Shown: positions 1 through 7,957, counted from the first letter of the stretch. The stretch is DNA of 64,000 nt from Mesonia mobilis DSM 19841 (GCF_000423405.1 NZ_AUHX01000005.1:186001-250000), one strand, 5' to 3'. Numbers and translations are program-made. Notes: generated by a model from the sequence alone, not told the origin.

Positions 1-83
1 TATTTTTACCATTGCTGGGTAGTGCTTTATATTTAATACAGTTTCAAATTAACAAAAAAGAACTTCGAGGCATTAAAAGTTAG
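1..83 (+). CDS. C-terminal end of an unidentified, probably membrane protein (5' truncated)
   Basis: An open frame (codons beginning at base 3) runs from the window edge to a TAG at 81-83. Its 26 residues start with a hydrophobic stretch (FLPLLGSALYLIQF) and finish with a basic tail (NKKELRGIKS). That is how many inner-membrane proteins end: last transmembrane helix, then a positive cytoplasmic tail. Codon use looks like the neighbouring genes. The family cannot be named from so short a piece, and the fragment could be chance. Confidence 0.4.
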   Translation, partial: FLPLLGSALYLIQFQINKKELRGIKS

Positions 84-130
84 AGTGATGCGATTCGGGA
101 TCAGATCCGGAATGAAGAAAAAGAATCAGC

Positions 131-177
131 TTCGACTTCAACTTCAGTTTCGATTTCATTTTCAACTTCAATTTCTA
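131..177. repeat. Low-complexity TTCNACTTCA-type intergenic repeat, copy 1
   Basis: A run of near-6-bp units of the TTTCNA / CTTCAN type lies directly at the 3' end of mazG. The same low-complexity motif recurs at 17421-17460, 17576-17600 and 17806-17847, always between genes. It reads as Glu/Val/Ile-rich peptide on the minus strand, but no gene is supported. Confidence 0.6.
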
Positions 178-178
178 G

Positions 179-952
179 TTAAGCCTTTTTCGCTTCTTCC
201 CAAAAGACGTCCATTTCTTCTAAGGTCATTTCTTTTAACGATTTCTTATTTTCTTTGGCTTTTTCTTCTAAATACTGAAAGCGTTTAATGAATTTTTTAT
301 TGGTACGTTCTAAAGCATTTTCAGGATTGATGTTGAGAAATCTAGCATAATTGATCATCGAGAATAAGACATCGCCAAATTCTGCTTCGATCAAATCTTG
401 ATTTTGTTGGTTCACTTCTTCCTGAAGTTCTTCTAATTCTTCTTTTACTTTTTCAAACACCTGTTGTGGCTCTTCCCAATCAAAACCAACTCCGGCTACT
501 TTATCTTGAATTCTACTGGCTTTTACCAAAGCCGGCAACGAGCGTGGTACACCTTCTAATACACTTTTTTTGCCTTCTTTAAGTTTTAGGTTTTCCCAGT
601 TTTTCTTGACATCTTCTTCATTTTCTACTTCCACATCTCCGTAAATATGCGGGTGGCGAGAAATGAGTTTCTCACAAATACTATTGGCAACATCGGCAAT
701 ATCGAAGCTTTTTTTCTCGCTTCCGATTTTTGAATAGAAAACAATGTGCAACAATACATCACCCAGTTCTTTCTTCACTTCTTCGAGATCGTTATCTAAA
801 ATAGCATCTCCAAGCTCATAGGTTTCTTCGATGGTTAAGTGTCGAAGGGTTTCCATAGTTTGTTTGCGATCCCAAGGACAATGTTCGCGAAGTTCATCCA
901 TGATCGTGAGTAAACGGTCAAAAGCTTGTAGTTGGTCTTTTCTAGTATTCAT
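179..952 (-). CDS. mazG: MazG nucleoside triphosphate pyrophosphohydrolase
   Basis: This enzyme hydrolyses NTPs and dNTPs to monophosphate and pyrophosphate, a house-cleaning role that can also influence (p)ppGpp levels. The 257-aa length fits full-length two-domain MazG. Domain 1 shows the family's CPWDRKQT segment at about 25-32, the EExxE metal motif at 42-46 and ELGD at 62-65. Domain 2 repeats the pattern from about residue 156 (acidic helix, then FGDVLFSMINYARF near 192). The ATG at 952 places the conserved N-terminus correctly. It is transcribed alone; the gap upstream holds repeats. No key residue appears to be missing. Confidence 0.95.
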   Translation of the reverse strand: MNTRKDQLQAFDRLLTIMDELREHCPWDRKQTMETLRHLTIEETYELGDAILDNDLEEVKKELGDVLLHIVFYSKIGSEKKSFDIADVANSICEKLISRHPHIYGDVEVENEEDVKKNWENLKLKEGKKSVLEGVPRSLPALVKASRIQDKVAGVGFDWEEPQQVFEKVKEELEELQEEVNQQNQDLIEAEFGDVLFSMINYARFLNINPENALERTNKKFIKRFQYLEEKAKENKKSLKEMTLEEMDVFWEEAKKA

Positions 953-1021
953 TTTTTGAAAAATTTGGAAGTTTAAAAGTACAATTTATTGAGTAGAGTT
1001 GAGTGGTGAGATTTTAGTATT

Positions 1022-1072
1022 ACCCTTCCGTCATTCCTTCGGAATGCCACCTTCCCTAGTTTTAGGGAAGGA
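1022..1072 (-). repeat. CCTTCCC...GGGAAGG intergenic repeat, divergent inverted copy
   Basis: This copy reads ACCCTTCCG ... CCACCTTCCCTAGTTTTAGGGAAGG on the plus strand. It is the reverse-oriented relative of the repeat at 17472-17527 and 17688-17744, keeping the ACCCTTCCG end, the CCACCTTCCC segment and a short hairpin (CTTCCCTA/TAGGGAAG). The middle part differs. Confidence 0.55.
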
Positions 1073-1132
1073 ATTTTTAATTTTAACTTAAAACGGCTTC
1101 AAGATAACGGCATTTTTTAAAGCAGTAAGGAG

Positions 1133-1245
1133 TTTGCAAGAGGAATAGCAGCGGCATCCTTTTTTGTTTATAAAAGCTTCTCGACTCCGCTCGAAGTGAC
1201 AATCAAAAAAGATATAACGAATAGCCCGGCCCGTTAGGGCTTGCC
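1133..1245 (+). repeat. Structured intergenic element (GGATAGCAGCGGCATCC type), copy A1
   Basis: The element opens with GCAAGAGGAATAGCAGCGGCATCC and a T-rich arm. At its apex sits the palindromic CTTCTCGACTCCGCTCGAAG module, then an A-rich arm, GATATAACGAATAGCCC, and it closes with GGGCTTGCC. The outer GCAAG and CTTGC can pair. Related copies are at 16102-16230 and 51665-51770. No coding sequence is apparent. Confidence 0.65.
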
Positions 1246-1247
1246 AT

Positions 1248-1275
1248 AAAAAAAACCTTGCAAATCATTACAAGG
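1248..1275 (-). terminator. Rho-independent terminator of the DUF5606 gene
   Basis: On the minus strand, a CCTTG ... CAAGG stem with a short A/T loop is followed by a run of nine T residues. It lies 28 bases beyond the DUF5606 stop codon. Confidence 0.65.
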
Positions 1276-1302
1276 CTTCCTGTTTTGAAATAGTAAAAAA
1301 AT

Positions 1303-1734
1303 TTATTCTTCTTCTGAAGAAGTTTCTTCTTTAGCTTCAGCTTCCGGTTCAGAGAAATCGGTGATTCCTGCGTTTACCAAAATGTTATACCACTGAAATA
1401 CTTTTTTAATATCGCTTGCATACACGCGATCTTCATCGTATTCCGGTAAAATTTCTTTGAAATATTCTTCTAATTTTGCTTTAGATTCTTTGTGGCTAAT
1501 GGCTTCTTTACCATCTTCCTTTTCTGCAATTTTTTCAAAAACCGCTCTTAAAGGAACTTCTTCTGTATAAGTATACATTGCAATTTCACTAAGCATGCTC
1601 ACATTATGGCGCACGTTTACCGATATTTTTTTGCCATCTGCTAACGATTCTGCCACAAAACCACCACGGGTTTGCGCTTTTAATTCATACAATCCCGGTT
1701 TTCCTGAAATAGCTAATACTTTTTCTAAACTCAT
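1303..1734 (-). CDS. DUF5606 family conserved protein
   Basis: A 143-aa protein of the DUF5606 family, recognised from its N-terminal pattern (LEKVLAISGKPGLYEL ... RGGFVAESL). The family is widespread in Bacteroidota and has no known function. The N-terminal half looks like a small beta-barrel fold. A middle segment (about 60-125) is helical and charged, and the last 15 residues are almost all Glu/Ala/Ser (EAKEETSSEEE). No signal peptide or membrane segment is present, so it is probably cytoplasmic. It sits downstream of def on the same strand with a 57-base gap and has its own terminator. The function is not inferable. Confidence 0.85.
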   Translation of the reverse strand: MSLEKVLAISGKPGLYELKAQTRGGFVAESLADGKKISVNVRHNVSMLSEIAMYTYTEEVPLRAVFEKIAEKEDGKEAISHKESKAKLEEYFKEILPEYDEDRVYASDIKKVFQWYNILVNAGITDFSEPEAEAKEETSSEEE

Positions 1735-1791
1735 GTTTTAATTTTTTTAAAGGTCGCAAATATCTAATCTCTTGGTTTATTTACAAAAAGA

Positions 1792-2382
1792 TTAGCGTGC
1801 TTTTTTTGCATTAGGAAAGCGCATTCTGTAATCTACACGAATGTCGCCTTTGCTTATTTTTTGTAATTTACTCTTAATGAGACGTTTCTTTAAGGTTGAC
1901 AGTTTATCGGTAAATAAAATACCTTCTATATGATCATACTCGTGCTGAATTACTCTTGCCGCCAAACCATCGTAAGTTTCGGTATGTTTATTAAAGTCTT
2001 GATCGTAATATTCGATGGTGATTTCTGGTCTTCTAAACACGTCTTCACGCACATCGGGAATACTTAAACAGCCTTCGTTAAATGCCCACTCATCTCCTAC
2101 TTCTTCTACAATGGTTGGATTGATAAAGGCTTTCTTTAATGACTTTAATTGTGCTTGATCTTCTGCGCTCAAGTCTTCATCTTCTGCAAAAGGTGCCGCA
2201 TCGATCACAAATAACCGAATTGGTAAACCAATTTGCGGAGCAGCAATACCAACCCCGTAAGCTGCATACATGGTTTCGAACATATTTTCGATAAGCTCGT
2301 TAAGCTTAGGATAATCTTGCGGGATCTCTTTGGCTTTTTTCTTTAACACGGGATCTCCGTAAGCGACAACTGGTAATATCAT
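1792..2382 (-). CDS. def: Peptide deformylase
   Basis: Removes the formyl group from the N-terminal Met of nascent proteins; a metal-dependent enzyme. All three family motifs are present: GVGIAAPQ at 43-50, EGCLS at 103-107 (metal-binding Cys105) and HEYDH at 147-151 (two metal-binding His and the catalytic Glu). An acidic insertion around 64-80 (AEDEDLSAEDQ) is typical of Bacteroidota forms. The length of 196 aa is normal. It lies downstream of ruvX and a four-helix-bundle gene on the same strand, with the DUF5606 gene following. Confidence 0.97.
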   Translation of the reverse strand: MILPVVAYGDPVLKKKAKEIPQDYPKLNELIENMFETMYAAYGVGIAAPQIGLPIRLFVIDAAPFAEDEDLSAEDQAQLKSLKKAFINPTIVEEVGDEWAFNEGCLSIPDVREDVFRRPEITIEYYDQDFNKHTETYDGLAARVIQHEYDHIEGILFTDKLSTLKKRLIKSKLQKISKGDIRVDYRMRFPNAKKAR

Positions 2383-2407
2383 TTTTAAATTTTATATTTT
2401 GTACTGA

Positions 2408-2776
2408 TTATTTTAAATTTTTCTGAATCGTTTTTCTTGAAGCTATAAAAATAGAGGTTAATTCTTTAGCTTCTTTTATAAGTTGATCCAAATTTTTATT
2501 GGGTAAATTTTCATCCAAAGCAAATTCTAACCAAAAGATACATTCATCTGATTCTTCAATTACAATACTTAATTTTGAAACGAAACCTCTTTTTGATTGA
2601 GATAAGCAAGCCGCTCTATAATTAGCTGCGACAGAGGTTGAACACCTTGTTAATTGTCTTTTGATATGAATTCCTAAAACCGACGATGGTAAATCGAGTG
2701 AATACTTCACACACTGATGAGCGAATTTTTTAGTTCTATTTTTTAATATTTCACTATTCAATTCAGTAATAATCAA
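2408..2776 (-). CDS. Four-helix-bundle protein (23S rRNA intervening-sequence / S23 family)
   Basis: A 122-aa helical protein with the family pattern: an early KFAHQCVKYS helix, then IKRQLTRCSTSVAANYRAACLSQSKRGFVSKLSIVIEE split over two helices, and a C-terminal ELTSIFIASRKTI helix. Relatives occur inside 23S rRNA intervening sequences and as free-standing genes; diversity-generating-retroelement Avd proteins share the fold. There is no rRNA or reverse transcriptase here, so it is a free-standing copy. It interrupts the otherwise housekeeping ruvX-def pair with gaps of 17 and 25 bases, which suggests insertion into an older operon. The molecular role is unknown; nucleic-acid binding is an inference from basic patches. 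Confidence 0.85.
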   Translation of the reverse strand: MIITELNSEILKNRTKKFAHQCVKYSLDLPSSVLGIHIKRQLTRCSTSVAANYRAACLSQSKRGFVSKLSIVIEESDECIFWLEFALDENLPNKNLDQLIKEAKELTSIFIASRKTIQKNLK

Positions 2777-2793
2777 TATTAATTAATAAATTA

Positions 2794-3198
2794 TCAATAT
2801 AAATACGACTGTAAAATAATCGTGGCACTAATTTCGTCTACTAAAGCTTTATTGCGGCGTTGCTTTTTTTTGAGTCCGCTATCGATCATGGTTTGTACGG
2901 CCATTTTAGACGTAAAACGTTCATCGACACGTTCTACCTTCATCTGCGGAAATTTTTCAGCAAACTTTTTTAAAAACTCCTGAATAAATTCTTCACTTTG
3001 TGAAGCCGCACCGTCGCGTTGTTTGGGTTCACCTACCAACACCAATTCTACTTTTTCTTTAGAAAAATAATCTTCTAAAAAAGAAATAAGCTTAGGTGTT
3101 TCTACCGTGGTTAAACCTGAAGCGATCATCTTTAACTCGTCGGTTACTGCAACACCAGTACGTTTAGTTCCGAAATCTAGGGCCAAAATTCTAGCCAT
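2794..3198 (-). CDS. ruvX: Holliday junction resolvase-like protein RuvX (YqgF)
   Basis: An RNase H-fold nuclease of the YqgF family, implicated in pre-16S rRNA 5'-end maturation and proposed as a Holliday-junction resolvase. The family's opening ARILALDFGTKRTGVAV carries the first catalytic Asp (residue 8), VLVGEPKQRDG provides the second acidic site, and the C-terminal VDERFTS ... VDEISATIILQSYL block completes the active site. The ATG at 3198 gives the canonical MARILALDFG start; two further upstream codons (a TTG at 3204) are in frame but not conserved. The length of 134 aa is usual. Confidence 0.95.
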   Translation of the reverse strand: MARILALDFGTKRTGVAVTDELKMIASGLTTVETPKLISFLEDYFSKEKVELVLVGEPKQRDGAASQSEEFIQEFLKKFAEKFPQMKVERVDERFTSKMAVQTMIDSGLKKKQRRNKALVDEISATIILQSYLY

Positions 3199-3212
3199 AT
3201 TCAATTTTTTGG

Positions 3213-3220
3213 CAAAGGTA
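3213..3220 (-). promoter_or_regulatory. Promoter -7 box (TACCTTTG) for ruvX
   Basis: The plus strand CAAAGGTA is TACCTTTG on the minus strand, an exact match to the Bacteroidota TAnnTTTG box, 15 bases upstream of the ruvX ATG. No good TTG at -33 was found. Confidence 0.45.
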
Positions 3221-3319
3221 ACACATCTACAGGTTTTACCCTAAAATACAAGTTGATAATGCGTTTAGGGTTGAAATAATTCAGCATCTATAAGAACAAT
3301 CAAGTATTTAAACCGATAC

Positions 3320-3349
3320 TTTGCTTTTGAAAAGGAAGCCTTATATTTG
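3320..3349 (+). promoter_or_regulatory. Bacteroidota-type promoter for dapD (TTTG-N18-TATATTTG)
   Basis: A TTTG at 3320-3323 is separated by 18 bases from TATATTTG at 3342-3349, matching the Bacteroidota sigma-A consensus (TTTG, 17-20 bases, TAnnTTTG). The -7 box ends 15 bases before the dapD ATG, implying a very short leader. Confidence 0.7.
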
Positions 3350-3364
3350 CGCAAAATTTTACCA

Positions 3365-4180
3365 ATGGAAGACTTAAAAAATACAATTTTAGAAGCTTGG
3401 GATAACCGAGAACTTTTAAAAGAAGATAAAACCCAACAAGCCATTCGACAAGTAATTAATTTGATCGATGCCGGAGAATTACGTACGGCAGAGCCTACTG
3501 CAGACGGCTGGCAAGTAAACGAATGGGTAAAAAAAGGCGTGGTGTTATATTTTCCGATCCAGAAAATGGAAACCTTAGAAGCAGGAATTTTTGAATACCA
3601 CGATAAAATGCCTTTAAAAACCGGCTATAAAGAAAAAGGGATTCGTGTCGTACCAAACGCAGTAGCAAGACACGGCGCTTATATTTCTAGCGGTGTAATT
3701 ATGATGCCAAGTTATGTAAATATTGGTGCTTACGTAGATGAAGGAACCATGGTCGATACTTGGGCAACGGTAGGAAGTTGTGCCCAAATCGGTAAAAACG
3801 TTCACCTTTCTGGTGGTGTTGGTATTGGTGGGGTTTTAGAGCCTTTACAAGCTTCTCCCGTAATTATCGAAGACAATGCATTTTTAGGTTCTAGAAGTAT
3901 TGTGGTTGAAGGTGTTCGTGTAGAAAAAGAAGCTGTTTTAGGTGCCAATGTAGTATTAACGGCTTCTACCAAAATTATTGATGTAACCAGCGATGAGCCT
4001 GTTGAAATGAAAGGTGTAGTACCGGCACGTTCGGTAGTGATCCCTGGTTCTTATACCAAGAAATTTCCGGCAGGAGAATTTAACGTTCCTTGTGCTTTAA
4101 TTATCGGAAAACGTAAAGAAAGTACGAACAAAAAAACTTCTTTAAACGACGCGCTTAGAGAATATGATGTAGCGGTTTAA
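3365..4180 (+). CDS. dapD: 2,3,4,5-tetrahydropyridine-2,6-dicarboxylate N-succinyltransferase
   Basis: Catalyses succinyl-CoA-dependent succinylation of tetrahydrodipicolinate in the lysine/meso-diaminopimelate pathway. The 271-aa length matches the E. coli enzyme (274). An N-terminal helical domain (to about 95) is followed by a left-handed beta-helix with hexapeptide periodicity (about 105-220: VNIGAYVDEGTMV, VGSCAQIGKNVHLSGG, IIEDNAFLGSRS). The C-terminal VPARSVVIPG segment is conserved. The ATG at 3365 is chosen over the in-frame TTG at 3347, because that TTG lies inside the TAnnTTTG promoter box. It is a single-gene unit ending in a strong terminator. Confidence 0.96.
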   Translation: MEDLKNTILEAWDNRELLKEDKTQQAIRQVINLIDAGELRTAEPTADGWQVNEWVKKGVVLYFPIQKMETLEAGIFEYHDKMPLKTGYKEKGIRVVPNAVARHGAYISSGVIMMPSYVNIGAYVDEGTMVDTWATVGSCAQIGKNVHLSGGVGIGGVLEPLQASPVIIEDNAFLGSRSIVVEGVRVEKEAVLGANVVLTASTKIIDVTSDEPVEMKGVVPARSVVIPGSYTKKFPAGEFNVPCALIIGKRKESTNKKTSLNDALREYDVAV

Positions 4181-4199
4181 ACTTTAGAATATTATCTTT

Positions 4200-4230
4200 A
4201 AAACCTTCTCGCTAGTGAGAAGGTTTTTTT
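4200..4230 (+). terminator. Rho-independent terminator after dapD
   Basis: AAAACCTTCTC and GAGAAGGTTTT arms form an 11-bp stem with a 6-base loop, followed by a T run. It starts 20 bases after the dapD stop. Confidence 0.9.
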
Positions 4231-4256
4231 ATTTTTATGATTTTCATTTTTTGCTT

Positions 4257-5342
4257 ATGAATACTTCCAAACTGACTTTAACTCATGCTAAATACTTGAT
4301 TATCCAGCAGAAAATGATTGGTGATGTGCTTACCTCTTCGATTTTATGTGAAGCGATTAAAAAGAAAAATCCGAATGCTGAAGTTCATTTTTTAGTCAAC
4401 CAACATACCATTCCGGTAATTGAAAACCACCCTTACATTGATAAAATGGTCGTTTTCACGAAAGAAGTTGAAAAGTCGACCGCAAAGTTTTTTCAATTTC
4501 TTCAGCAAATAAAAAAAGAGCACTACGATGTTGTGATCGATGTTTATTCGAAACCTGCAAGTACCCTTATTGGGAAATTTTCTGGAGCTGCACTTAAAAT
4601 TGGTTACCAAAAATGGTATACAAAGTTAGCCTACAATGAACTTTACACCTATAAAGCAAAAGCAGAAACTCAGGCAGGTTTAGCGATTGAAAATAGGATG
4701 CATCTGCTACAATCTCTAGATAAATCTTATGCTAAAGAATTAAAACCAAAAATTTATTTAACCGAAGCAGAAATAGCTTCCGCCAAAAAAATACTTCAGC
4801 AAGAAAATTTAGCAGACAAAGATTTATTAATGATCGGGGTTTTGGGGTCTTCAGAAGAAAAAAGTTATCCGCTACCCTATTTAGCCAAAGTTTTAGATAC
4901 GATTGTTGAAACTACGGATGCAGAATTGTTATTCAATTATATTCCGAAACAACTTACAACTGTTCAAAAACTGGTAAATCTCTGTGAACCGGAAACTCAA
5001 AAACGCATTCATCTTTCGATCTACGGCAAAAGTTTGCGAGATTTTATGGCATTAACTTCTCTTTGTAAAGCTTTTATCGGGAATGAAGGTGGCGCGGTGA
5101 ATATGGCAAAAGCCTTAGACATACCTACCTTTTCTATATTTGCACCATTTACTAAACGGGCAGCTTGGGCCCTCTATGAAAATGCCAAAAATGTCAGCGT
5201 ACACTTAGAAGATTACCAACCGGAAACTTACGGCGAATTGAGTTTAAAAGAGATAAGAAAAGATGCTTCTAAGTATTACCAGTTTTTTAAAGCCGAATAT
5301 TTTCTAGAAAAATTGAAAAATTACTTAAAGGAGGTTTTATAA
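4257..5342 (+). CDS. Glycosyltransferase family 9 (heptosyltransferase-like)
   Basis: A GT9/GT-B enzyme, probably transferring a sugar to the LPS inner core from an ADP-activated donor. Family signs are the opening YLIIQQKMIGDVLTSSILCE (first Rossmann strand, GDVL motif), HFLVNQHTIPVIENHPYID, and the C-terminal donor-binding part with FIGNEGGAVNMAKALDIPTFSIFAP (GT9 G-G-x-x-x-x-A-x-A pattern). The ATG at 4257 was chosen: an in-frame start at 4215 lies within the dapD terminator. Length is 361 aa. Its 3' end overlaps the convergent GT2 gene by 6 bases. It opens the polysaccharide cluster. Confidence 0.85.
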   Translation: MNTSKLTLTHAKYLIIQQKMIGDVLTSSILCEAIKKKNPNAEVHFLVNQHTIPVIENHPYIDKMVVFTKEVEKSTAKFFQFLQQIKKEHYDVVIDVYSKPASTLIGKFSGAALKIGYQKWYTKLAYNELYTYKAKAETQAGLAIENRMHLLQSLDKSYAKELKPKIYLTEAEIASAKKILQQENLADKDLLMIGVLGSSEEKSYPLPYLAKVLDTIVETTDAELLFNYIPKQLTTVQKLVNLCEPETQKRIHLSIYGKSLRDFMALTSLCKAFIGNEGGAVNMAKALDIPTFSIFAPFTKRAAWALYENAKNVSVHLEDYQPETYGELSLKEIRKDASKYYQFFKAEYFLEKLKNYLKEVL

Positions 5343-6161
5343 TTTCTCGATCCCGAATGGTGTTTTGATGATTCTTTTTTGTTTCGTCTCTTTACGAATA
5401 GCCAAATTTGCGTCTAAAGATTCTTTAGTTTTGTAACCTCTCGCGTGATCTAAATGTAAACATAGTGCTCGATGACGTATTTGTTTACCTTTTACACCAA
5501 GGTTTTCTAAACGTTCTCCCAGTTCACGATCGGGACCGCCGTAACGCATTCGCTCGTCGTAACCGTTTATAGCGATTAGGTCTTCTTTCCAAGCGGAAGA
5601 ATTACAATTATTAAACGAAGCATTTGAGGGTGTAAATGTATCTAAAAGTTTAGAAACTAACTCTCCGCTAGCTAATTTTCGTTGTTGAGAAGAACCTAAA
5701 TTACCATTCTGTTTAAGCCAAGTTACATCAAAACAATCGCCTGAAATTATATGTTCTTTTTGAATAAACGTACTTAATTCCATATCCAACTTACAATAAC
5801 CTCCAGACAAAAAACGTCCTTTTTCAGCATAAATCGCGTGACGTTTTAGAAAATCATTTTTAGGTATACAATCACCATCGGTAAAAACAATGTATTCATT
5901 TTTTGCAGCTACGATCGCATTATTTAATATAGTTTGGCGTCGATAGCCTTGATCTTCGTGCCAAAGATGAGTAATAGGAACCGGAAAATCTTTTTTAAAT
6001 TTTTCAATTAGATGTTTAGTTTCTTCTGTAGAACCATCGTCTGCAACTATAATCTCGAAGTCTTTATAATTTTGAACACTGTAACCGTAAAGCACTTTTT
6101 CAAGCCATTCAACGGCATTATAAGTCGCAACAATTAAAGTAATTTTAGGTAATGATTCCAT
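5337..6161 (-). CDS. Glycosyltransferase family 2 with galactosyltransferase-like C-terminal domain
   Basis: A 274-aa GT-A enzyme. The N-terminus has the GT2 nucleotide-binding strand (ITLIVATYNAVEWLEKVL) and the metal-binding acidic motifs DDGS (about 41-44) and DGDC (about 95-98). The C-terminal half matches the N-terminal part of the galactosyltransferase 7C domain seen in chondroitin-polymerase-like enzymes: NCNSSAWKEDLIAINGYDE and GGPDRELGERLENLGV. Acceptor and donor cannot be predicted. It is the only GT2 gene here on the minus strand, convergent with the GT9 gene and divergent from the next GT2 gene. Confidence 0.88.
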   Translation of the reverse strand: MESLPKITLIVATYNAVEWLEKVLYGYSVQNYKDFEIIVADDGSTEETKHLIEKFKKDFPVPITHLWHEDQGYRRQTILNNAIVAAKNEYIVFTDGDCIPKNDFLKRHAIYAEKGRFLSGGYCKLDMELSTFIQKEHIISGDCFDVTWLKQNGNLGSSQQRKLASGELVSKLLDTFTPSNASFNNCNSSAWKEDLIAINGYDERMRYGGPDRELGERLENLGVKGKQIRHRALCLHLDHARGYKTKESLDANLAIRKETKQKRIIKTPFGIEKL

Positions 6162-6333
6162 TTAATTTTTTAAGAAATAAGTCTAATTAAAAGTCAAAAG
6201 TAATTATTTTTGAGAATTTCTTTTTCAGAATTAAAAAAAACTTGAAATTTGACGCAACTTTTCAACAGTGAGCTAATCTATATATTGTAGGCTATGCATT
6301 GCTGAATTGTTATAAATATACAAATAAAACCTT

Positions 6334-7092
6334 TTGAAAAAACTTACAGCTTTAATACCTGCAGGTAATGAAATTCATAATATCGAAGAAGTAATTTCTT
6401 CAGTAGACTTTGCTGATGAGATTCTTGTGGTAGACAGTCTAAGCAGTGACGGGACTTACGAAAAAGCTGTAGAACTTGCAGATAAGGTCATACAACGTGA
6501 ATATCATTATTCTTCCTCTCAAAAAAATTGGGCAATTCCCCAAGCGAAACACGAATGGATACTTTTGATCGATGCCGATGAACGTGTTACTCCAGAATTA
6601 AGAGAAGAAATTCTAAGCATACTCAAAAACCCTCCTACAGACGATACAGTTGCTTATTGGATAGGCCGAAAAAACCATTTTATGGGAAAACCCGTAAACC
6701 ATAGTGGTTGGAAAAACGATAAAGTTATTCGACTATTTAAAAGAGATTTTTGTAAATACGAAGACAAAAAAGTACATGCTGAAATTATAGCAAAGGGTAA
6801 GGTTGGGAAACTAAAACATAAATTCTATCACAATACCTATATCACTATCGATAAACATTTAGAAAAAATGAATCGTTATGGATGGTGGCAAGCGAGTGAT
6901 TATGACAAAAAAGTAGGTAAACTAACCCCTTATCATTTTGTAATTAAACCAATGTGGAGCTTTTTTAAGCATTATATTATTCAAGGTGGTTTTAGAGATG
7001 GTGTCGTAGGACTAACCATTAGCTACATACAAAGCTATACCGTATTTATGCGTTTCGTAAAAGTTTGGTTGCTTAGAAGGGATCGAAAGTAA
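6334..7092 (+). CDS. Glycosyltransferase family 2, WaaE/KdtX-like (LPS core)
   Basis: A 252-aa GT2 enzyme related to WaaE-type LPS-core glucosyltransferases. It shows the N-terminal LTALIPAGNEIHNIEEVI, the acidic pair VVDSLSSDGT (about 33-42), SSSQKNWAI, and the metal-binding LLIDADERV (about 73-81); the middle KNHFMGKPVNHSGW is typical of this subfamily. The C-terminal 50 residues include a hydrophobic amphipathic region suggesting membrane association. Translation appears to start at TTG 6334; no better ATG keeps the conserved first strand. It is separated by 172 AT-rich bases from the divergent GT2 gene. Confidence 0.88.
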   Translation: MKKLTALIPAGNEIHNIEEVISSVDFADEILVVDSLSSDGTYEKAVELADKVIQREYHYSSSQKNWAIPQAKHEWILLIDADERVTPELREEILSILKNPPTDDTVAYWIGRKNHFMGKPVNHSGWKNDKVIRLFKRDFCKYEDKKVHAEIIAKGKVGKLKHKFYHNTYITIDKHLEKMNRYGWWQASDYDKKVGKLTPYHFVIKPMWSFFKHYIIQGGFRDGVVGLTISYIQSYTVFMRFVKVWLLRRDRK

Positions 7093-7101
7093 AGTGTTGA
7101 T

Positions 7102-7866
7102 TTACTTTTTCCAGAATTTTATCTTTTTTTTGATTTTACGTTTCCTGTGAAATTTTTGCTGAAATTGCTGCGTTTCACTCCACATCATTTGATATACTTT
7201 TAAATAATCTTCCCCTAAACATTGCGCATATTCATCACTCATCGTTTCTATAATCGACTGTTTATCGGTTAGCCTGGCAAAATTTTTAATTCTGTCTTTA
7301 AAAGATAACGGCTTAAAATCCATCCGGTTAAGATCGACTAAGTAAAATTTATAATTTCCCTCCTCTTTTTTTATAAGTGTATTTCCCGGTGAATGATCTA
7401 AAAACAATACTTGATTTTCGTGTAACTGAAAAGTAAAGCGAGTAAATGCACGCAATATTTCTTCGTGATCTGGAATATCGAAGTTATGCGTTAAATCTCG
7501 AAATGTATAATCTGCTTTTAAATGTTCACTTACATAAAAGCTTTCTTTGAATAATGAAGCACTAGGATATTCAAAATAAGCAATAGGATCTGGAGTACCT
7601 AAATCTAACTCTTGTAGTTTTTGAGCATATTCAAAAGATCTTCTGGCTTTACTTTTTCTAAAATGCTTATAAGCAACTTGATTCACTAAATTAGGAATCT
7701 TAAAAGATTTGATATTAAGCACCAGGTCTTCTCCTTCAACAGGAAATAACTTAATTACATTTCGATCTCCATTACCTAATTTCTCTCCTTCTTGCTGAAA
7801 ATTCTCAATTTTTTGCTGAACAAAAGAACTTAGGTAATTGTATTTTTCGCTATAAACTTCAACCAT
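7102..7866 (-). CDS. Kdo/WaaP-type lipopolysaccharide kinase-like protein
   Basis: A small protein-kinase-fold enzyme resembling Kdo kinase/WaaP proteins, which phosphorylate LPS inner-core sugars on the cytoplasmic face. Kinase-like signs are the catalytic-loop LDHSPGNTLI (an H-x-x-x-G-N-x-L variant of HxDxxxxN) and the DFG-equivalent YLVDLNRMDF. The Lys-bearing beta-strand VLNIKSFKIP lies near residue 52. The ATG at 7866 (254 aa) was chosen because a TAnnTTTG box lies 4 bases upstream; the extra 25 codons upstream read across that promoter. It is divergent from the GT4 genes, which fits LPS-core assembly. Confidence 0.82.
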   Translation of the reverse strand: MVEVYSEKYNYLSSFVQQKIENFQQEGEKLGNGDRNVIKLFPVEGEDLVLNIKSFKIPNLVNQVAYKHFRKSKARRSFEYAQKLQELDLGTPDPIAYFEYPSASLFKESFYVSEHLKADYTFRDLTHNFDIPDHEEILRAFTRFTFQLHENQVLFLDHSPGNTLIKKEEGNYKFYLVDLNRMDFKPLSFKDRIKNFARLTDKQSIIETMSDEYAQCLGEDYLKVYQMMWSETQQFQQKFHRKRKIKKKIKFWKK

Positions 7867-7870
7867 ACTG

Positions 7871-7878
7871 CAAAAGTA
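7871..7878 (-). promoter_or_regulatory. Promoter -7 box (TACTTTTG) for the Kdo-kinase-like gene
   Basis: The plus strand CAAAAGTA reads TACTTTTG on the minus strand, an exact TAnnTTTG match ending 5 bases before the ATG at 7866. A CAA (TTG on minus) lies 14 bases further upstream at 7893, slightly closer than the usual 17-20. The mRNA would be nearly leaderless. Confidence 0.5.
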
Positions 7879-7957
7879 TATTTTTAAACTTACAAAATTT
7901 AAACTTCGGTAGGTATTAATATAAATTTGGTTATTTTGCATCCAATTCTAGTAATAC

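Larger units (their letters stand above)
953..1302. other. Repeat-bearing intergenic region between mazG and the DUF5606 gene
   Basis: These 350 bases contain no convincing gene. They hold an inverted copy of the CCTTCCC repeat (1022-1072), a copy of the structured GGATAGCAGCGG-type element (1133-1245) and a minus-strand terminator (1248-1275). At 973-980 the minus strand reads TACTTTTA, a one-mismatch TAnnTTTG box that could serve mazG. Confidence 0.6.

Noticed and set aside
2408-2776. Diversity-generating retroelement accessory gene (Avd-like)
   Set aside because: No reverse transcriptase, template repeat or variable repeat was seen within the window.
4215-4256. Upstream N-terminal extension of the GT9 gene
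   Set aside because: It overlaps the dapD terminator and encodes Phe/Tyr-rich residues before the conserved start at 4257.
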